Numbered from the stretch's first letter, positions 26,927 through 36,064 are shown. The stretch: DNA of 64,000 nucleotides from Pararhizobium sp. YC-54 (GCF_025847205.1 NZ_JAOYTH010000009.1:186001-250000), one strand, 5' to 3'. The notes: generated by a model not told the origin, from the sequence alone. Made by a program: numbers and translations.

Positions 26927-28924
26927 CTACTTCCCCGCCGGCCCCTTGACCCGGCCCGACAGCACGCCAAAACCGTCGATGATCGCTTCCTGGTTTTCGA
27001 GCCGCGTCACCTCCAGCTGCACCTCCTGCAGATTGCGGAGAATCTGGCTGACGGTGTCGTCATCGCCTTCTTCCGTGGCATAGGCAAGTTCGCCTTCGAG
27101 TTCGCGGCGCTGCCAGAGCAAAGCCTTGGTGCGTTGGTGCAGTGCCAGCGCCTGCAGATAACCTTCGCGGGCGTCCTCGGGGGCAGCCGCCGTCGTCGCA
27201 GTCCAAAGCCGGGCGAAGCGGATCTGCTGGTCAAGCGATTTCAGCAAAGAGTCAAAGCCTTCGGCCTCCAGCTGCTCGATCAGATTTTCGCGCGACAGGC
27301 GGGGACCTTTGGCGGCGGCGGCGTTGAGCACCGACGACCAGAACCGCTGCAGATCGCGATTGTCGTACTCGATCGCGGAAATCTCGTCATATTCCTCAAA
27401 CAGCAGCTGCGGATGATTGACGATGGTCAATGCCAGCACGCTTTCGCGCAACGGCGGCAGGGCCTGATGGCCGCTGACCAGCGACGAGCGGGCGAGCCGG
27501 TCTGAAATGCCCGAGCGCTCCGGAAAACGCGCACCCCGCTGGCCGCCGCGACCCTGGCCGCCATTTCGGTTGGCACCGCCCTGGCGCTGGTTGCGGTCGA
27601 AGTTCCGCTGGCCGTTCTGCTGACGAGACGCGCCTTGAAAGAACTGGTTCAGCCGGTCGCGCACATCCTGGCCGTAGTGGCGGCGGACGTTTTCATCGGC
27701 AATCACCGAGACGACCTGTTTCAGCGTCGCTTCCAGCTGGGCACGGCTCTCCGGCGTATCGAAGGACCCGGCCTGCGCCTCGCGCAGCCAGACCATTTCC
27801 GATAGCGAGCGCGCCGACGTCATGACCTTGTCGAAGGGCGCGCGGCCTTCGTTGCGGACAAGATCGTCGGGGTCCTTGCCATCCGGCAGCATGGCGAAGC
27901 GCACGGAAAAGCCGGGTTTGAGATGCGGCAGCGCCAGATCGACGGCGCGGTTGGCTGCGCGGATGCCCGCGCCATCGCCATCGAAGCAGAGCACCGGCTG
28001 CTGCGTCAGCTTCCACAACAGCGCCATCTGGTTTTCGGTCAGCGCCGTGCCGAGCGGGGCCACGGCATTCTCGACGCCGGCCTGATGCAGCGCGATGACG
28101 TCCATATAACCTTCGACGGCGATGATCGTCCCTGCCCCGTCGGCTCCCGACATGGCGCGGCGGGCGCGGGCGAAATTGTAGAGCACGTTGCCCTTGTGGA
28201 AGAGCTCGGTCTCGTTGGAATTGAGGTACTTGGCCGGTGCATCCGGCGACATCGCGCGGCCGCCGAAGGCGATGACCTTTTCGCGCGACGACAGGATCGG
28301 GAACATGATGCGGTCGCGAAAACGGTCGTAGGAGACCGGAATATCGGGACCATGGACGACAAGGCCGCAGGCCTCGATCTGGTCCTTCGGCACGCCCTTG
28401 GCTGCCAGAAACTCCTTCAGCGCATTGCGGCTTTCCGGTGCGTAGCCCAGGCGGAATGTCTCGATGGTGCGGCCCGTCAGGCCCCGGTCGCGCAGATAGG
28501 CGCGCGCCTTGGCGCCGTTTGCCGTCTGCAACTGGGCTTCAAAGAACTGTGTCGCCACTTCCATGACGTCCTGCAGGCCGATGCGCTGGCGGTCGCGCTT
28601 TTCGGCCTCGACATCCGGCTGCGGCATGGCGACACCGGCAAGATCGGCAATCTGCTGCACGGCTTCGGGAAAGGCCATACCGTCGAGATCGGTCAGGAAA
28701 CGGAAATGATCGCCCGACACGCCGCAGCCGAAACAATGGTAGCGGCCCTTGCGGTCCTCGCAGTGGAAGCTCGGCGATTTTTCGCCATGGAACGGGCAGC
28801 AGGCCCAATAGTCGCCGCGCGAGGCATTGGTCTTCTTGCGGTCCCAGGTGACGCGTCTGCCGATCACGTCCGAAATGGGAACGCGGTCGCGGATCTCGTC
28901 AAGGAAGGCGCTGGAAAATCGCAT
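26927..28924 (-). CDS. dnaG: DNA primase
   Basis: A 665-residue primase that synthesises RNA primers for replication. The CHC2 zinc finger is CPFHGEKSPSFHCEDRKGRY then HCFGC near residues 44-66. The catalytic core contains FRDRIMFPI and the TOPRIM motifs VEGYMDVIAL and CFDGDGAGIRAA. A Gln/Arg/Gly-rich linker (about 430-470) leads to the C-terminal DnaB-binding helical domain. The start at 28924 is supported by AGAGG upstream and by the conserved MRFSSAFLDEIRDRVPISDV. Its last 54 codons are duplicated at 25400-25562. Confidence 0.97.
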   Translation of the reverse strand: MRFSSAFLDEIRDRVPISDVIGRRVTWDRKKTNASRGDYWACCPFHGEKSPSFHCEDRKGRYHCFGCGVSGDHFRFLTDLDGMAFPEAVQQIADLAGVAMPQPDVEAEKRDRQRIGLQDVMEVATQFFEAQLQTANGAKARAYLRDRGLTGRTIETFRLGYAPESRNALKEFLAAKGVPKDQIEACGLVVHGPDIPVSYDRFRDRIMFPILSSREKVIAFGGRAMSPDAPAKYLNSNETELFHKGNVLYNFARARRAMSGADGAGTIIAVEGYMDVIALHQAGVENAVAPLGTALTENQMALLWKLTQQPVLCFDGDGAGIRAANRAVDLALPHLKPGFSVRFAMLPDGKDPDDLVRNEGRAPFDKVMTSARSLSEMVWLREAQAGSFDTPESRAQLEATLKQVVSVIADENVRRHYGQDVRDRLNQFFQGASRQQNGQRNFDRNQRQGGANRNGGQGRGGQRGARFPERSGISDRLARSSLVSGHQALPPLRESVLALTIVNHPQLLFEEYDEISAIEYDNRDLQRFWSSVLNAAAAKGPRLSRENLIEQLEAEGFDSLLKSLDQQIRFARLWTATTAAAPEDAREGYLQALALHQRTKALLWQRRELEGELAYATEEGDDDTVSQILRNLQEVQLEVTRLENQEAIIDGFGVLSGRVKGPAGK

Positions 28925-29007
28925 GAATACCTCTGGGCTGGCTTCCATATAGGCGGCAATCACCGCCTGCGCCAGCAAGGGGATCGATCATACCCGCAAT
29001 TCACAGG

Positions 29008-29045
29008 TTGACGGGAAAACAGCGCGTATATACATTAGTCTAGAC
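29008..29045 (+). promoter_or_regulatory. Candidate promoter and operator of the brnTA pair
   Basis: TTGACG (29008-29013), a 17-bp spacer and TACATT (29031-29036), overlapped at its 3' side by the 8-bp palindrome GTCTAGAC (29038-29045) within TTAGTCTAGACATAA. BrnA-type antitoxins repress their own promoter, so a dyad overlapping the start region is expected. Confidence 0.5.
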
Positions 29046-29083
29046 ATAAATAGATGCGCAGCGCCTAACGCATCGGAGCAGGA

Positions 29084-29392
29084 ATGTACGAACATGCGCA
29101 AGCTGCCTTTTCATCCTTTGCTTGGGACGAAAACAAGAGGCAAAAAAACCTTGCGAAACATGGTATCGATTTCCCGGACGCGGCACAGGCTTTAAAACGG
29201 CCGCGTTTGGAACACCGGTCAGACAAAAATGGAGAAGTTCGCATACAGGCTGTATGCCCGTCACTGTCACCAGAATATATAACGGTTGTTTATACAATGC
29301 GTGGCGACATATGCCGGATCATATCGGCCCGAGCGGCACACATCAATGAGCGAAGAAGATATCAGGACGTTCTCGGCCGACGAAGTGACTGA
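29084..29392 (+). CDS. brnT: BrnT-family toxin
   Basis: A 102-residue RelE-like ribonuclease toxin. The family opening FAWDENKRQKNLAKHGIDFP is complete, followed by DAAQAL, the strand YITVVYTMRGDICRIISARA and the ending NERRRYQDV. The expected arginines and ISAR motif are present. Residues between 45 and 55 diverge from the usual REVVIG-type segment. It overlaps the antitoxin gene by 47 bp. In Brucella, BrnT stops growth by cutting RNA and is inhibited by BrnA. Confidence 0.88.
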   Translation: MYEHAQAAFSSFAWDENKRQKNLAKHGIDFPDAAQALKRPRLEHRSDKNGEVRIQAVCPSLSPEYITVVYTMRGDICRIISARAAHINERRRYQDVLGRRSD

Positions 29393-29678
29393 AATGATCG
29401 CTCGAGGCGAAAGCAAAACCGACTGGGCGCGCGTCGCGGCCCTGACGGACGAAGAGATCATGGCGGCCATGAAGGACGATCCCGACTGGGCGGAATTCAT
29501 GGATGTCGACTGGTCGAAGGCGACGATCGTCTACCCTACCCCGAAAAAGGCAGTTTCGATCCGGCTCGACGAAGATGTCATCGACTTTTTCAAGAAGAGC
29601 GGAAAAGGTTATCAGACCCGCATGAACGCGGTGCTGCGTCATTTCATGACCGAGCAGAAGAACCGCAAGAACAGATAG
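29346..29678 (+). CDS. brnA: BrnA-family antitoxin
   Basis: A 110-residue antitoxin. The N-terminal half is acidic (SEEDIRTFSADEVTEMIARG, TDEEIMAAMKDDPDWAEFM) and probably wraps the toxin. The C-terminal part KKAVSIRLDEDVIDFFKKSG then KGYQTRMNAVLRHFM is the ribbon-helix-helix-type DNA-binding end with the YQTRMNAVLR hallmark. Start at 29346 is internal to the brnT 3' end, the usual overlapping arrangement. Confidence 0.88.
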   Translation: MSEEDIRTFSADEVTEMIARGESKTDWARVAALTDEEIMAAMKDDPDWAEFMDVDWSKATIVYPTPKKAVSIRLDEDVIDFFKKSGKGYQTRMNAVLRHFMTEQKNRKNR

Positions 29679-29766
29679 GCGTCGCGGAAAAATTCGCCAT
29701 CGTCAGCGCGGCCTTCCTATGCAGGCCGCGCCGGAAAAAACATGACTGCATAACGTGCTACAGCGC

Positions 29767-30225
29767 TCAGGCAGCCGACAGCAGTTCCTTGAGGATGGCC
29801 GAGCCCTTGGCGAAATCCATCTGGCCGGCGTAACGCTCTTTCAGCACCGCCATGACCTTGCCCATGTCCTTCGGACCGCTGGCGCCGACTTCGGCGATCG
29901 CGGCCGCGACATTGGCCCGCACGTCCGCTTCGCTCAGTTGCTTGGGCATGAAATCCTGAACAACGACGATCTCGGCGCGCTCCTTGGCGGCAAGTTCCGG
30001 GCGGGCATTGTCTTCGTAGATCTTCGCCGATTCCTCGCGCTGCTTGACCATCTTGGCCAGGATCTGCAGGATTTCGTCGTCGCTGACATCGCCCTTGCCG
30101 GCGCTGCGATTGGCGATATCGCGTGTCTTGATCTCGGCCTGAACGAGGCGAATCGTGGAAAGCCGCGGTGCATCCTTCGATTTCATCGCATCCTTGAGGG
30201 CGGCAGCGAGTTGATCGCGCATCAT
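29767..30225 (-). CDS. GatB/YqeY domain protein
   Basis: A 152-residue protein of the YqeY family: MMRDQLAAALKDAMKSKD, STIRLVQAEIKTRDIA, DEILQILAKMVKQREESAKI and GKVMAVLKERYAGQMDFAKG. AGGAG precedes ATG at 30225. The fold resembles the C-terminal tRNA-binding domain of GatB, though free-standing YqeY proteins have no settled role. It is divergent from carA, a conserved neighbourhood in rhizobia. Confidence 0.9.
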   Translation of the reverse strand: MMRDQLAAALKDAMKSKDAPRLSTIRLVQAEIKTRDIANRSAGKGDVSDDEILQILAKMVKQREESAKIYEDNARPELAAKERAEIVVVQDFMPKQLSEADVRANVAAAIAEVGASGPKDMGKVMAVLKERYAGQMDFAKGSAILKELLSAA

Positions 30226-30506
30226 TGTCTTAACTCCTGTTTGATGGCGTTTCATAAACCAGCCGGACAATGCGGAGCAAATGAATTGCGCGATTCCACC
30301 GTAAAAGCGCAGGGAAAAGCCCGATCCGCCCGTCTTGAAGATTGACCTTGCCGGACACTGCGGCTATTGACCGTCACCTGCACCAACATCGTGACCAGGC
30401 CTGACAGCGCGCGCCCATCGACCGCATCTGCCCGCCTGCGAACCAAAACGGCCGGCCGGCGTTCCATTGAGCGTTGGCGACGCGCCGCCTGAACGGGATG
30501 AAGACA

Positions 30507-31712
30507 ATGACCGCGACAGCCCCCTGGACCACCGCAAAACCAACCGCCCTGCTCGTTCTGGCCGATGGCACGGTCATCGAAGGCAAGGGTATCGGCGCCA
30601 CCGGCAAGGTGCAGGCCGAAGTGGTCTTCAACACCGCGCTCACAGGCTACCAGGAGATCATGACCGACCCCTCCTATCTCGGCCAGATCGTTACCTTTAC
30701 CTTCCCGCATATCGGCAATATCGGCGCCAATGACGAGGATATCGAAGACCTGACGCCGGCAGCCCGCCACGGCGCGGTCGGCGTCATCTTCAAGGCCGAC
30801 ATCACCGATCCTTCCAGCTACCGCGCGGCAAAACATCTCGACGCCTGGCTGAAGGGCCGCGGCATCATCGGCATGTGCGGCATCGACACCCGCGCGCTAA
30901 CCGCCTGGATCCGCGAAAACGGCGCGCCGAACGCCGTCATCGCCCACGATCCGAACGGCGTCTTCGACATCGAGGCGCTGAAGGCCGAAGCCAAGGCCTG
31001 GAGCGGGCTCGAAGGCCTCGATCTCGCCAAGGTCGCCTCCTCCGGCCAGACCTCGCGCTGGAGCGAAAAGCCCTGGGTCTGGAACGAAGGCTATGACGAA
31101 CTGGCCGAGACCGACATCACGCACCATGTCGTGGCGCTCGACTACGGCGTCAAGCGCAACATTCTGCGCCTGTTCATCGGGCTCGGCTGCAAGGTTACGG
31201 TGATGCCTGCGACGACATCAGCCGAAGAGGTGCTGGCCCAGAAGCCGGACGGCATCTTCCTGTCGAACGGCCCGGGCGATCCGGCGGCCACCGGCGAATA
31301 TGCCGTTCCGGTGATCCAGGAACTGATCAAGAGCGACATCCCGCTGTTCGGCATCTGCCTTGGCCACCAGATGCTGGGCCTGGCGCTCGGCGCAACGACC
31401 GAGAAGATGCACCAGGGCCATCACGGCGCCAATCATCCGGTCAAGGACCACACGACGGGCAAGGTGGAAATCGTCTCGATGAACCACGGCTTCGCGGTGG
31501 ATTCGAAGTCCTTGCCGCAAGGCGTTGAAGAGACTCACGTTTCCCTGTTCGACGGCACCAATTGCGGCCTGCGCGTCACCGGCAAGCCTGTGTTCTCGGT
31601 GCAGCATCACCCGGAAGCCTCGCCCGGCCCGCAGGACAGCCACTACCTCTTCCGCCGCTTCATCAATCTGGTGCGTGAGAAGAAGGGCGAGCCGGCATTG
31701 GCCGAACGCTGA
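30507..31712 (+). CDS. carA: Carbamoyl-phosphate synthase small subunit
   Basis: A 401-residue glutaminase subunit that passes ammonia to CarB for arginine and pyrimidine synthesis. The N-terminal domain contains GIGATGKVQAEVVFNTALTG. The class I glutamine amidotransferase domain has GICLGHQMLGLALG with the catalytic cysteine and HHPEASPGP with the catalytic histidine. I prefer the ATG at 30507 (MTATAPWTT, as I recall from other rhizobial CarA); an in-frame ATG lies three codons earlier. The 281-bp upstream interval shows no feature I can name. A terminator follows at 31736. Confidence 0.97.
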   Translation: MTATAPWTTAKPTALLVLADGTVIEGKGIGATGKVQAEVVFNTALTGYQEIMTDPSYLGQIVTFTFPHIGNIGANDEDIEDLTPAARHGAVGVIFKADITDPSSYRAAKHLDAWLKGRGIIGMCGIDTRALTAWIRENGAPNAVIAHDPNGVFDIEALKAEAKAWSGLEGLDLAKVASSGQTSRWSEKPWVWNEGYDELAETDITHHVVALDYGVKRNILRLFIGLGCKVTVMPATTSAEEVLAQKPDGIFLSNGPGDPAATGEYAVPVIQELIKSDIPLFGICLGHQMLGLALGATTEKMHQGHHGANHPVKDHTTGKVEIVSMNHGFAVDSKSLPQGVEETHVSLFDGTNCGLRVTGKPVFSVQHHPEASPGPQDSHYLFRRFINLVREKKGEPALAER

Positions 31713-31735
31713 GTTTTTAACGTCATCGAATGCTG

Positions 31736-31772
31736 AAAGCCCCGGTCTCTCAAGGGAGTACCGGGGCTTTTG
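31736..31772 (+). terminator. carA terminator
   Basis: Stem AAAGCCCCGGT, loop region TCTCTCAAGGGAGT, then ACCGGGGCTTTT, 24 nt after the carA stop. The inner CTC...GAG can extend the stem. The A-run before and T-run after make it potentially active on both strands. Confidence 0.85.
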
Positions 31773-31805
31773 CGTTTAACCGTTGAACACCACCGCGAGC
31801 CGGTG

Positions 31806-31877
31806 GCGCCGGGCATAGACAATCATCATCACCATTCGAGCGGTGATGACGAAGATGCGAGCCGCTTGCGCGGAAAA
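31806..31877. repeat. Left direct repeat of a two-gene cassette
   Basis: About 72 bp matching 32788-32859 at roughly 85 percent identity, in the same orientation. It contains a hairpin TCATCACC-ATTCGAGC-GGTGATGA whose stem is fully conserved in the other copy, while its loop varies. The segment 31713-31976 otherwise holds only the carA terminator and the AT-rich promoter region of the next gene. Confidence 0.8.
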
Positions 31878-31976
31878 CTTTGCTCCCAAAATACCAAAAG
31901 TTGTACTTTTAAAAATAAACAACCTATGGTACAAATCCCTTGGGGTCGTGCTTGGCACAGATCAAAGGGACTTCAC

Positions 31977-32438
31977 ATGACCACACTTTCGGTAACGTTT
32001 ACCAATTACAGCAGAGTCGGCTGGACGCTCGACTATGTCAAATGGGACCTGAACGCCTTCTCCGGAATAAACCAGCAGCCCGGCCCGGCATTGCAGGCAC
32101 GTGACGGGCAGCAAACCCTTTCCTGCAATGTCGACTGGCTCTCCTGGTTCGCGCAGGGCGCGGACTGGATCGCCTGTACCTGGCGCGATCCCAACGGGTT
32201 CCGCTTCGGGGTTTTCCAGCGGCTGAACTTCCAGATGTTCGGCATCGGTCCCAGGCCGTATTGGATGGTATCCGCCGATCAGGGAGCAGCACCTGGCAGT
32301 CAGCCCAACTGGCAGGATTCAGGATCTGATCCCTCCAAGCCCTACACATGGACGGATGTGCCCTACTCGATTACAGCGACGCCCAACTCGCAGCACCAGA
32401 CGCTGTCGGTCGAAGTCATCATAGGAGACAAGAGCTGA
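31977..32438 (+). CDS. Unrecognised aromatic-rich cassette protein 1
   Basis: A 153-residue protein without signal peptide or transmembrane helix. It is unusually rich in Trp, Tyr and Asn/Gln (GWTLDYVKWDLNAFSG, CNVDWLSWFAQGADWIACTW, PYTWTDVPYSITATPNSQH), suggesting an all-beta sandwich. The pattern recalls small membrane- or glycan-binding beta proteins such as aegerolysins, but I cannot establish homology. AAAGGG precedes the ATG. The upstream DNA is strikingly AT-rich for this genome. Its stop codon overlaps the next start by one base (TGATG), so both genes are translationally coupled. Confidence 0.65.
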   Translation: MTTLSVTFTNYSRVGWTLDYVKWDLNAFSGINQQPGPALQARDGQQTLSCNVDWLSWFAQGADWIACTWRDPNGFRFGVFQRLNFQMFGIGPRPYWMVSADQGAAPGSQPNWQDSGSDPSKPYTWTDVPYSITATPNSQHQTLSVEVIIGDKS

Positions 32439-32779
32439 TGCCAAGACTTCTTATCCACAATGATTACGGAAACTGGTATGCCTCGATTGGCAATACTCCG
32501 GTCTCATACATATTCGCCGGCGCCGACGGCGAGGCGCAGATCGTTCAGGTGCGCGCCTTGCAGGAAGCGATGACACAAGGAACGCAGGCCGTGATCGAAG
32601 GAGCGCCCCAGTTTTTCAGGGACGTGACCGGGGATGACGCGGAGGACGTCGTCGTCCAGCTTTTCGGCACGACCAGCAATCTGTATTTTGAGGGAACGTT
32701 TGTGTTCGAAGGGGCGGCCGAATCGACGCTGCTTGAGGAAATAGAGGAGGCAGGCGAGGCTCTCGCGGCCTTCGTCTAG
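32438..32779 (+). CDS. Unrecognised cassette protein 2
   Basis: A 113-residue acidic protein (RLLIHNDYGNWYASIGNTPV, SYIFAGADGEAQIVQVRALQ, closing with a Glu/Ala-rich helix STLLEEIEEAGEALAAF). No signal peptide, no membrane segment, no known motif. It starts inside the stop codon of the preceding gene. Being small, acidic and coupled, it could be the partner or immunity-type protein of cassette protein 1; that is inference from layout only. Confidence 0.6.
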   Translation: MPRLLIHNDYGNWYASIGNTPVSYIFAGADGEAQIVQVRALQEAMTQGTQAVIEGAPQFFRDVTGDDAEDVVVQLFGTTSNLYFEGTFVFEGAAESTLLEEIEEAGEALAAFV

Positions 32780-32787
32780 AACCAGAA

Positions 32788-32859
32788 GCGCCGCACATCG
32801 GCAATCGTCATCACCATTCCAGTGGTGATGACGAAGATGCGGGCCGCTTGGGCGGGAAG
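32788..32859. repeat. Right direct repeat of the two-gene cassette
   Basis: Second copy of the 72-bp repeat, starting 8 bp after the stop of cassette gene 2. The conserved hairpin here is TCATCACC-ATTCCAGT-GGTGATGA. Loop and flanks differ from the left copy, so the duplication is not recent. Confidence 0.8.
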
Positions 32860-32897
32860 GACACGAACGAGTCTCCAGCCCCTCTCTTTCGCCGGAC

Positions 32898-34304
32898 CTA
32901 AGCCGGCTGCGCCAACAGCTTTCTCTCGCGTGACAGGAAGAGAAAGAAGCGCCAGGTCAGCGAGATGCTGGCCGCGGCAAGGCCGAGCACGAAACCGTAC
33001 CAGACGCCGACGCCGCCGAAGCCGAAGTGGAAGGCGAGCAGATAGGCGGCGACGAAGCCGATCGGCCAGTAGGATACCAGCGCCAGGATCATCGGCACCG
33101 TCGTATCCTTCAGCCCGCGCAGCATGCCGGCGGCCAGCGCCTGCACGCCATCCACCAGCTGGAACGCACCGGCAATGACGATCAGCGGGCCGGCATAGGC
33201 GAGCACCTGAGCGGCATCCGGCCGGTTCGTATCGAGATACATCGCGGCAAGCTCATGCGAAAACACCGCAAAGACGGCGCTGCCGATGAAGGCGAAACCG
33301 CAACCGATGACGAGAACGGCGATCGCCGCCCGCTTGATCCCTTCAGCGTCACGACGGCCATGGGCAAGGCCGATGCGCACGGTCGCGACCTGCGCCAGCC
33401 CGAGCGGCACCATGAAGGCGACGGACGCAAACTGCAGCGCGATGCCATGGGCGGCAAGCTCGACGGTGCCGATCATGCCCATCAAAAGCGAGGCGACGGT
33501 GAACAGGCTGACTTCGGCAAGGATGGTGACTGCGATCGGCAGGCCAAGCTTGACGACTTCCTTCAGCACCGGCCAGTCCGGCCGCCAGAAGCGCACGAAG
33601 ATCTCGTAGGACCGGGTCTGCGGCTGTGCCTGGATATAGATGTAGAGCAGTACGAAGCTCAGCGTGTTGACGACAAACGCCGAAATGCCGGCACCGACAA
33701 TGCCAAGCGCCGGAGCGCCGAAATGACCATAGATGAACACATAGCAAAGTGCTGCATTGGCAAGCAGCACGATGATCGTCACGTAAAGAATGATGCCGGC
33801 ACGCTCCAGCGAGCTGAGGAAGCCGCGCAGAACCATGAACAGCAGCGCCGGGAAAATGCCCCACAGAGCAACGTGCAGATAGCTCCCGGCAAGGGCCGCG
33901 ACTTCCGGCTTCTGGCCCAGCATCAACAGCACATGCTCGGCCTGCCACAGGACGGGCGCCATGATGACGCCGTAACCAAGCACCGCCCACATGCCCATGC
34001 GCACGGCACGGCGCACGGCGACGCGGTCGCCCCGCCCTTCGGCCTGCGCCACGATCGGCACGACGGCATTGGCAAAGCCCGAGCCGAAAATGAAAATGGT
34101 GAAAAACATCTGCGCGGCGAGTACCATCGCGGCAAGCTCGGTGGTGCCGAGACGGCCGACCATCAGGACGTCGGTGGCATGGATGGCGAACTGCGCCAGC
34201 TGGGCGCCGACGAAGGGCAGGCCCAACGCGATGGTGGCGCGATAATGCGCGGACCAGGAATTATCGGTGCGGACGCCCGTGTCGCTATGGGTTGAAGTCA
34301 GCAT
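32898..34304 (-). CDS. MATE family efflux transporter (NorM-like)
   Basis: A 468-residue inner-membrane protein with about twelve hydrophobic helices in two homologous halves. The first half has LGLPFVGAQLAQFAIHATDV then LMVGRLGTTELAAMVLAA, the second has LGLPIAVTILAEVSLFTVAS then LLMGMIGTVELAAHGIALQF; this internal duplication is the MATE signature. Such pumps expel cationic drugs in exchange for sodium or protons. It stands alone; no regulator is adjacent. Confidence 0.92.
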   Translation of the reverse strand: MLTSTHSDTGVRTDNSWSAHYRATIALGLPFVGAQLAQFAIHATDVLMVGRLGTTELAAMVLAAQMFFTIFIFGSGFANAVVPIVAQAEGRGDRVAVRRAVRMGMWAVLGYGVIMAPVLWQAEHVLLMLGQKPEVAALAGSYLHVALWGIFPALLFMVLRGFLSSLERAGIILYVTIIVLLANAALCYVFIYGHFGAPALGIVGAGISAFVVNTLSFVLLYIYIQAQPQTRSYEIFVRFWRPDWPVLKEVVKLGLPIAVTILAEVSLFTVASLLMGMIGTVELAAHGIALQFASVAFMVPLGLAQVATVRIGLAHGRRDAEGIKRAAIAVLVIGCGFAFIGSAVFAVFSHELAAMYLDTNRPDAAQVLAYAGPLIVIAGAFQLVDGVQALAAGMLRGLKDTTVPMILALVSYWPIGFVAAYLLAFHFGFGGVGVWYGFVLGLAAASISLTWRFFLFLSRERKLLAQPA

Positions 34305-34463
34305 GATGAGGATAGGCCTTTGGCTTCGCCGCAGCCGGAATGGGCCGCAAGACGGAAGAGTGGGAAATAGAACAACCGGGGGTAAAGCACCAGCCAGAAC
34401 GGCAAAACTGCTTATTTTTTCATCTAAACATCACAAAAATTGATCGTTTTTCGTGCGCCAATG

Positions 34464-35732
34464 CTAAAAAGCGCGTCCAGCCGTTTGGGTTACGCCTTCC
34501 GCATCGCTGGCCGCCGCGGGTATCGGCCGCACCTTCAGGAGATAGATGGTCACCGCCAGCACCACGAAGACCGCACCCAGAATATAAGGCGCGCCCGCAA
34601 AGGTGACGGCTGCCTGAGGTGCTGTGAAGAGACTGAAGATCTGCGCGAACATCAGCGGCCCGAGGATTGTCGTGAAGCTGGAAATACTTGACAGAGCCCC
34701 CTGCAACTCGCCCTGCGCCGACGGCGGAACCTTGGCCGAGGCGATGCTGCGCAAGGGGGGATCGGCGAGCGCCTCGAGGCAGGTGGCGACGATGACGGCA
34801 TAGATCATCCAGCCCTGGAAGGCGAAGGCATAACCGGCAAGACCGAGCCCGGTGAAAATCAGGCCGACCGCACCGGCCTTCCATTCACCAAGCAGCGGAA
34901 TGGCTTTTGGCAGGACGAAGCCCATGACCAGCGCGCCGCAGATACCGAAAACGCCGAGCGACAGGCCGATCTGCCCCTCGCTCCAATTGTAGCGATAGGA
35001 AGCGACAAACGACCACACGGCCGGATAGACCGCATGCGCCTGCCAGAGCAGGAAGAACACCAGCAGAACCCAGCCGATGCCGGGATAATTGCGCATCTGT
35101 TTCAAGGCCCCGAGCGGATTGGCGCGCCTCCATTCGAAACGGCGGCGGTTGTGGCTTTCCAGCGTTTCCGGAAGCAAGAACCAGGCGACGGCGAAATTGA
35201 CAAAGGACAGGGCGGCTGCGCCATAAAAGGGAATGCGCGGGCCGAACTCGCCAAGCAGGCCGCCAAGGACAGGCCCGAGCGCGAAACCGGTGCCGAAGGC
35301 GATGCCGATCAGGCCGAAATTCTTCGCTCGGTTCGTGTCATCGCTGACATCGGCGATGTAGGCGGCGGCAGTGGAAAAGCTGGCACCGCTGATGCCGGCC
35401 AGCACCCGGCCGACAAACAGCATCCAGTAGGTCGCCGCTAGCGCACAGATGAGATTGTCGAGCGCAAACGTCAGCACCGAGGCAAGCAGGATGGGCCGGC
35501 GGCCGAAACGGTCGGACAGATTGCCGATCAGCGGCGCAAAGACGAACTGCATGCCGGAATAGACCAGCATCAGCCAGCCGCCATCGACCGCCGCCTCGCT
35601 GATCGTATCGCCCGTCAGTTCCTTCAGATAGGCAGGCAGCACCGGCACGATGATGGCGATACCCATGATATCGAGAAACAGGATGAGGAAAACCAGGAAA
35701 AGGCCACGCCGCGCTGACTTGGGATCGATCAT
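34464..35732 (-). CDS. MFS transporter, TetA-like
   Basis: A 422-residue major-facilitator protein with about twelve helices. Motif A reads GNLSDRFGRRPILLAS between helices 2 and 3, and motif C is around FGTGFALGPVLGGLLGEFGP in helix 5, marking a drug:proton antiporter of the TetA/DHA1 type. GACGAGG-type SD lies upstream of ATG at 35732; an in-frame ATG seven codons earlier is possible. No TetR-like regulator is adjacent, so tetracycline specificity is unproven. Confidence 0.9.
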   Translation of the reverse strand: MIDPKSARRGLFLVFLILFLDIMGIAIIVPVLPAYLKELTGDTISEAAVDGGWLMLVYSGMQFVFAPLIGNLSDRFGRRPILLASVLTFALDNLICALAATYWMLFVGRVLAGISGASFSTAAAYIADVSDDTNRAKNFGLIGIAFGTGFALGPVLGGLLGEFGPRIPFYGAAALSFVNFAVAWFLLPETLESHNRRRFEWRRANPLGALKQMRNYPGIGWVLLVFFLLWQAHAVYPAVWSFVASYRYNWSEGQIGLSLGVFGICGALVMGFVLPKAIPLLGEWKAGAVGLIFTGLGLAGYAFAFQGWMIYAVIVATCLEALADPPLRSIASAKVPPSAQGELQGALSSISSFTTILGPLMFAQIFSLFTAPQAAVTFAGAPYILGAVFVVLAVTIYLLKVRPIPAAASDAEGVTQTAGRAF

Positions 35733-35882
35733 CGAACAAACCTCGTTACGCATTGGGCGTTGCGTGGATCAGAACACGAACATGGCTGGCAAATCGTCTT
35801 TATCGGAAAATCTGGACGGAAACAATCCGTGAACATTTCAATGTTCGTGATGAGTGCTTCGGGAACATTGATGAGGCGGCTA

Positions 35883-35986
35883 GAGCGCCGCGCGTCATTC
35901 ATGACGCGCAAAGGTCGCTGTAGCACTTTAAATTTGCTGCATAATTTTTCCCTAAATCGATTCCGATTTAAGGAATTATGCAGTAG
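35883..35986. repeat. Dispersed palindromic repeat, family A, copy 2
   Basis: Long form: GCGCCGCGCGTCATTCATGA, then CGCGCAAAGGTCGCTGTAGC, TTTGCTGCATAATTTTTCCC, TAAATCGATTCCGATTTAAG and GAATTATGCAG. It fills most of the gap 35733-36064, which contains no gene. Confidence 0.85.
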
Positions 35987-36064
35987 CGCCTTGGCCGGCT
36001 CTTCAGAAAATCGACGTCGCGGGCCGGCACGACGCCGGTTTGAGGAACCTGTCGCGACCCCCGA

